From an uncultured Dialister sp. (GTDB taxonomy: Bacteria > Bacillota > Negativicutes > Veillonellales > Dialisteraceae), in assembly GCA_934193095.1 (NCBI GenBank), contig CAKPUX010000069.1:1-8540 (forward strand): a DNA stretch of 8,540 nucleotides, written 5' to 3'. The notes under the pieces were generated by a model. The model ran no database searches. It saw only the letters and a program-made list of their open reading frames with translations, and was not told the origin of the DNA. Shown here piece by piece: positions 7,163 to 8,540 of the stretch (its first letter is position 1; every line of letters starts with the position of its first letter). Position numbers and translations under genes: made by a program.

Positions 7163-7849
7163 TCATTTGGACTCATCTACCGGAGGCATCATTGTAAATC
7201 GCAAATCAATACGCCGGTTCGCCTGCCTGCCTTCTTCTGAGTCCTCATCATATTCATCATCCACGATGGGCCGGGTATCTGCATAGCCGGAACAAGAGAA
7301 TATCGGCTGCTCATTGGCATTCTTTTCTCTATCCAGCTCCGGCACATCCCCACGCATCAGATTCCATGTATTGATGGCTCTCTTCGTAGACAGCTCCCAA
7401 TTCGATGGAAATTCATCCGTATGAATATCCACATTATCCGTATGCCCTTCGATAAAGACAGTTTCTACCACATTTTTATACTCTTTTTTATCGAGTAATT
7501 GGTACAAGACATCCCCCAGATTCCGGATGACCTGCTGCCCTTCTTCTTTGACATCGGCTTCTCCCTGTGCAAAAAGTGCGCCTTCCGGAATACGGAGAAC
7601 CCCCTGCTTCTTATCGATCTTAACAGAGATTCCCCGCTCACTCATCTCCTCTTGGATTTCTTCAAGCAGCTGGTCTCTTTTGGCATTGTTCCCCATATAT
7701 TGATCTTTTACCTGCCCCAAATTCAGCATGAAGTAGCAGACCGCCAAGATGAAAACAGAGAGCATCCCTGCCATGAGATCACTGATGGACAGGTTAAAGG
7801 CATTTTCATGATTTTCCTGCATTTGTGTATTTCCACGAGTTCTTCGCAT
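7163..7849 (-). CDS. zorB: Zorya protein ZorB, MotB/OmpA-like stator subunit
   Basis: ZorB is the membrane-anchored partner of ZorA; by analogy with MotB it carries the ion-coupling residue and anchors the complex to peptidoglycan. Of 228 residues, a short cytoplasmic N-terminus precedes one membrane helix (about 23–43), preceded and started by NLSISDLMAG, with Asp24 in the place of the MotB proton-carrying Asp. A charged linker follows, then the OmpA-like periplasmic domain: FIEGHTDNV (132–140), NWELSTKRA (150–158), SGYADTRP (187–194) and NRRIDLRF (211–218), all well conserved. An acidic loop (DDEYDEDSEEG, 197–207) sits before the last motif. The ATG at 7849 has GAGGT 11 bases upstream, rather far; an ATG nine codons in lacks a better site. 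It follows zorA by 18 bases. Confidence 0.93.
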   Translation of the reverse strand: MRRTRGNTQMQENHENAFNLSISDLMAGMLSVFILAVCYFMLNLGQVKDQYMGNNAKRDQLLEEIQEEMSERGISVKIDKKQGVLRIPEGALFAQGEADVKEEGQQVIRNLGDVLYQLLDKKEYKNVVETVFIEGHTDNVDIHTDEFPSNWELSTKRAINTWNLMRGDVPELDREKNANEQPIFSCSGYADTRPIVDDEYDEDSEEGRQANRRIDLRFTMMPPVDESK

Positions 7850-7867
7850 AGTGAACTTTTACCTCGA

Positions 7868-8540
7868 TTATCTCATTTTCTTAATGGCATCTGTCAAATC
7901 TTCAATGTTCTCATTTACCTCCTCTGTTACGCCGGCCAATGTATCGACCGCCGTCGAAATCGTTTCATCAAATTTTTTCAGCTTCTCCATCAGGCCCTCA
8001 TTGGTGACTCTGTTATAGTTCTGCATCCCATTATCCAGCTGTGCAAAAGCTTTCTCCAACTCTCCGCTGACACCTTTGAAACGGTCTTCGTAGGCAGTCC
8101 AAGAGTTCCTCGCCTCTTCCAGTGCGCTTTTTACATACAGAGAAGATTCGATATAATCGTCGGAAATCTTCTGCATCGACTCTGCTACGCTCTTTGCATC
8201 CGCCTGCTGCTTTGTCATAGACTGCGCCAGCACCTGCACACCGCTGTCCAGTGAAGCAGCTGCCTGCTGCAGAGGCTCGGCTGCCTTTTGTAAAGGTTCT
8301 GCCGCTGTTTTCAATTTCATAGAAACATCATCCGCCGCTTCTACGAATACCTTGGCGGTCTTGCCCGCCGCCTCTACCGTCTTACCAGCCGCATTCACTA
8401 CATTCCCAGAAGAGGACACCGCCTGCCGCATCTGGTCGAGCGTTTCCTGCATATGTTTTTCATGCGTATCCATCATAGACTGCATCTGCTGCATCTGATC
8501 AGCAATTTCCGCCATGAGTTCCTTGACACTGGCATTGATA
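7868..8540 (-). CDS. zorA: Zorya protein ZorA, C-terminal tail (5' end outside window)
   Basis: Only the last 223 residues are visible; the frame stays open through the right edge, and the first in-window ATG (8515) is internal, since INASVKEL precedes it without a stop. ZorA is a MotA/TolQ/ExbB-type membrane channel subunit whose C-terminus forms a long cytoplasmic tail; the membrane part must lie beyond the edge. The visible part is all predicted helix and coiled coil: a Met/Gln-rich segment (about 9–38), an Ala-rich stretch with the tandem heptad AAEPLQK-AAEPLQQ (79–92) and related AAGKT copies (about 50–60), then a terminal block with WTAYEDRFKGVSGELEKAF (147–165), which resembles the ZorA family end as I remember it. 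Alone this tail could be any chemoreceptor-like coiled coil; the call depends on zorB, zorC and zorD following it. Confidence 0.85.
   Translation of the reverse strand, partial: INASVKELMAEIADQMQQMQSMMDTHEKHMQETLDQMRQAVSSSGNVVNAAGKTVEAAGKTAKVFVEAADDVSMKLKTAAEPLQKAAEPLQQAAASLDSGVQVLAQSMTKQQADAKSVAESMQKISDDYIESSLYVKSALEEARNSWTAYEDRFKGVSGELEKAFAQLDNGMQNYNRVTNEGLMEKLKKFDETISTAVDTLAGVTEEVNENIEDLTDAIKKMR

Noticed and set aside
7499..8254. Plus-strand open frame of 251 codons crossing the zorA/zorB junction
   Set aside because: It is antisense to two supported genes and shows no motif of its own.

Overview
The window holds two gene groups, both read from the minus strand. In transcription order (high to low coordinates) they are a type I Zorya anti-phage defence operon (zorA–zorB–zorC–zorD, about 8540–2491), a short terminator/promoter junction (2303–2490), the histidine-biosynthesis pair hisZ–hisG (2302–472), and a repeat-rich non-coding stretch (about 50–471). 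The first 16 codons of an unidentified gene lie at the left edge. zorA is cut by the right edge, so its N-terminal motor-channel domain is not visible.

Organism: a short-form HisG of 204 residues paired with HisZ, strong GGAGG-type ribosome binding sites and the style of the interspersed repeats suggest a member of the Firmicutes. The repeat style reminds me of Negativicutes such as Dialister or Megasphaera, but this is an impression and not a match. The his genes look clearly more GC-rich than the zor genes, which fits the defence operon having been inserted upstream of a resident his operon.

How the genes work together: ZorA and ZorB are expected to form an inner-membrane, ion-driven motor complex. 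ZorB supplies a membrane helix with a conserved Asp and a peptidoglycan-binding OmpA-like domain, and ZorA supplies a long cytoplasmic tail. ZorC (EH-signature protein) and ZorD (SNF2-type translocase with a C-terminal Mrr-like domain) are the cytoplasmic DNA-directed partners. The zor genes are spaced 18, 17 and 2 bases apart and end in a convincing intrinsic terminator. HisZ and HisG together form the ATP phosphoribosyltransferase that opens histidine synthesis.

The points most worth a second look are the Zorya locus itself, the apparently degenerate nuclease motif at the end of ZorD, a perfect 16-base palindrome abutting the putative his -10 box, and the structured repeat cluster downstream of hisG.
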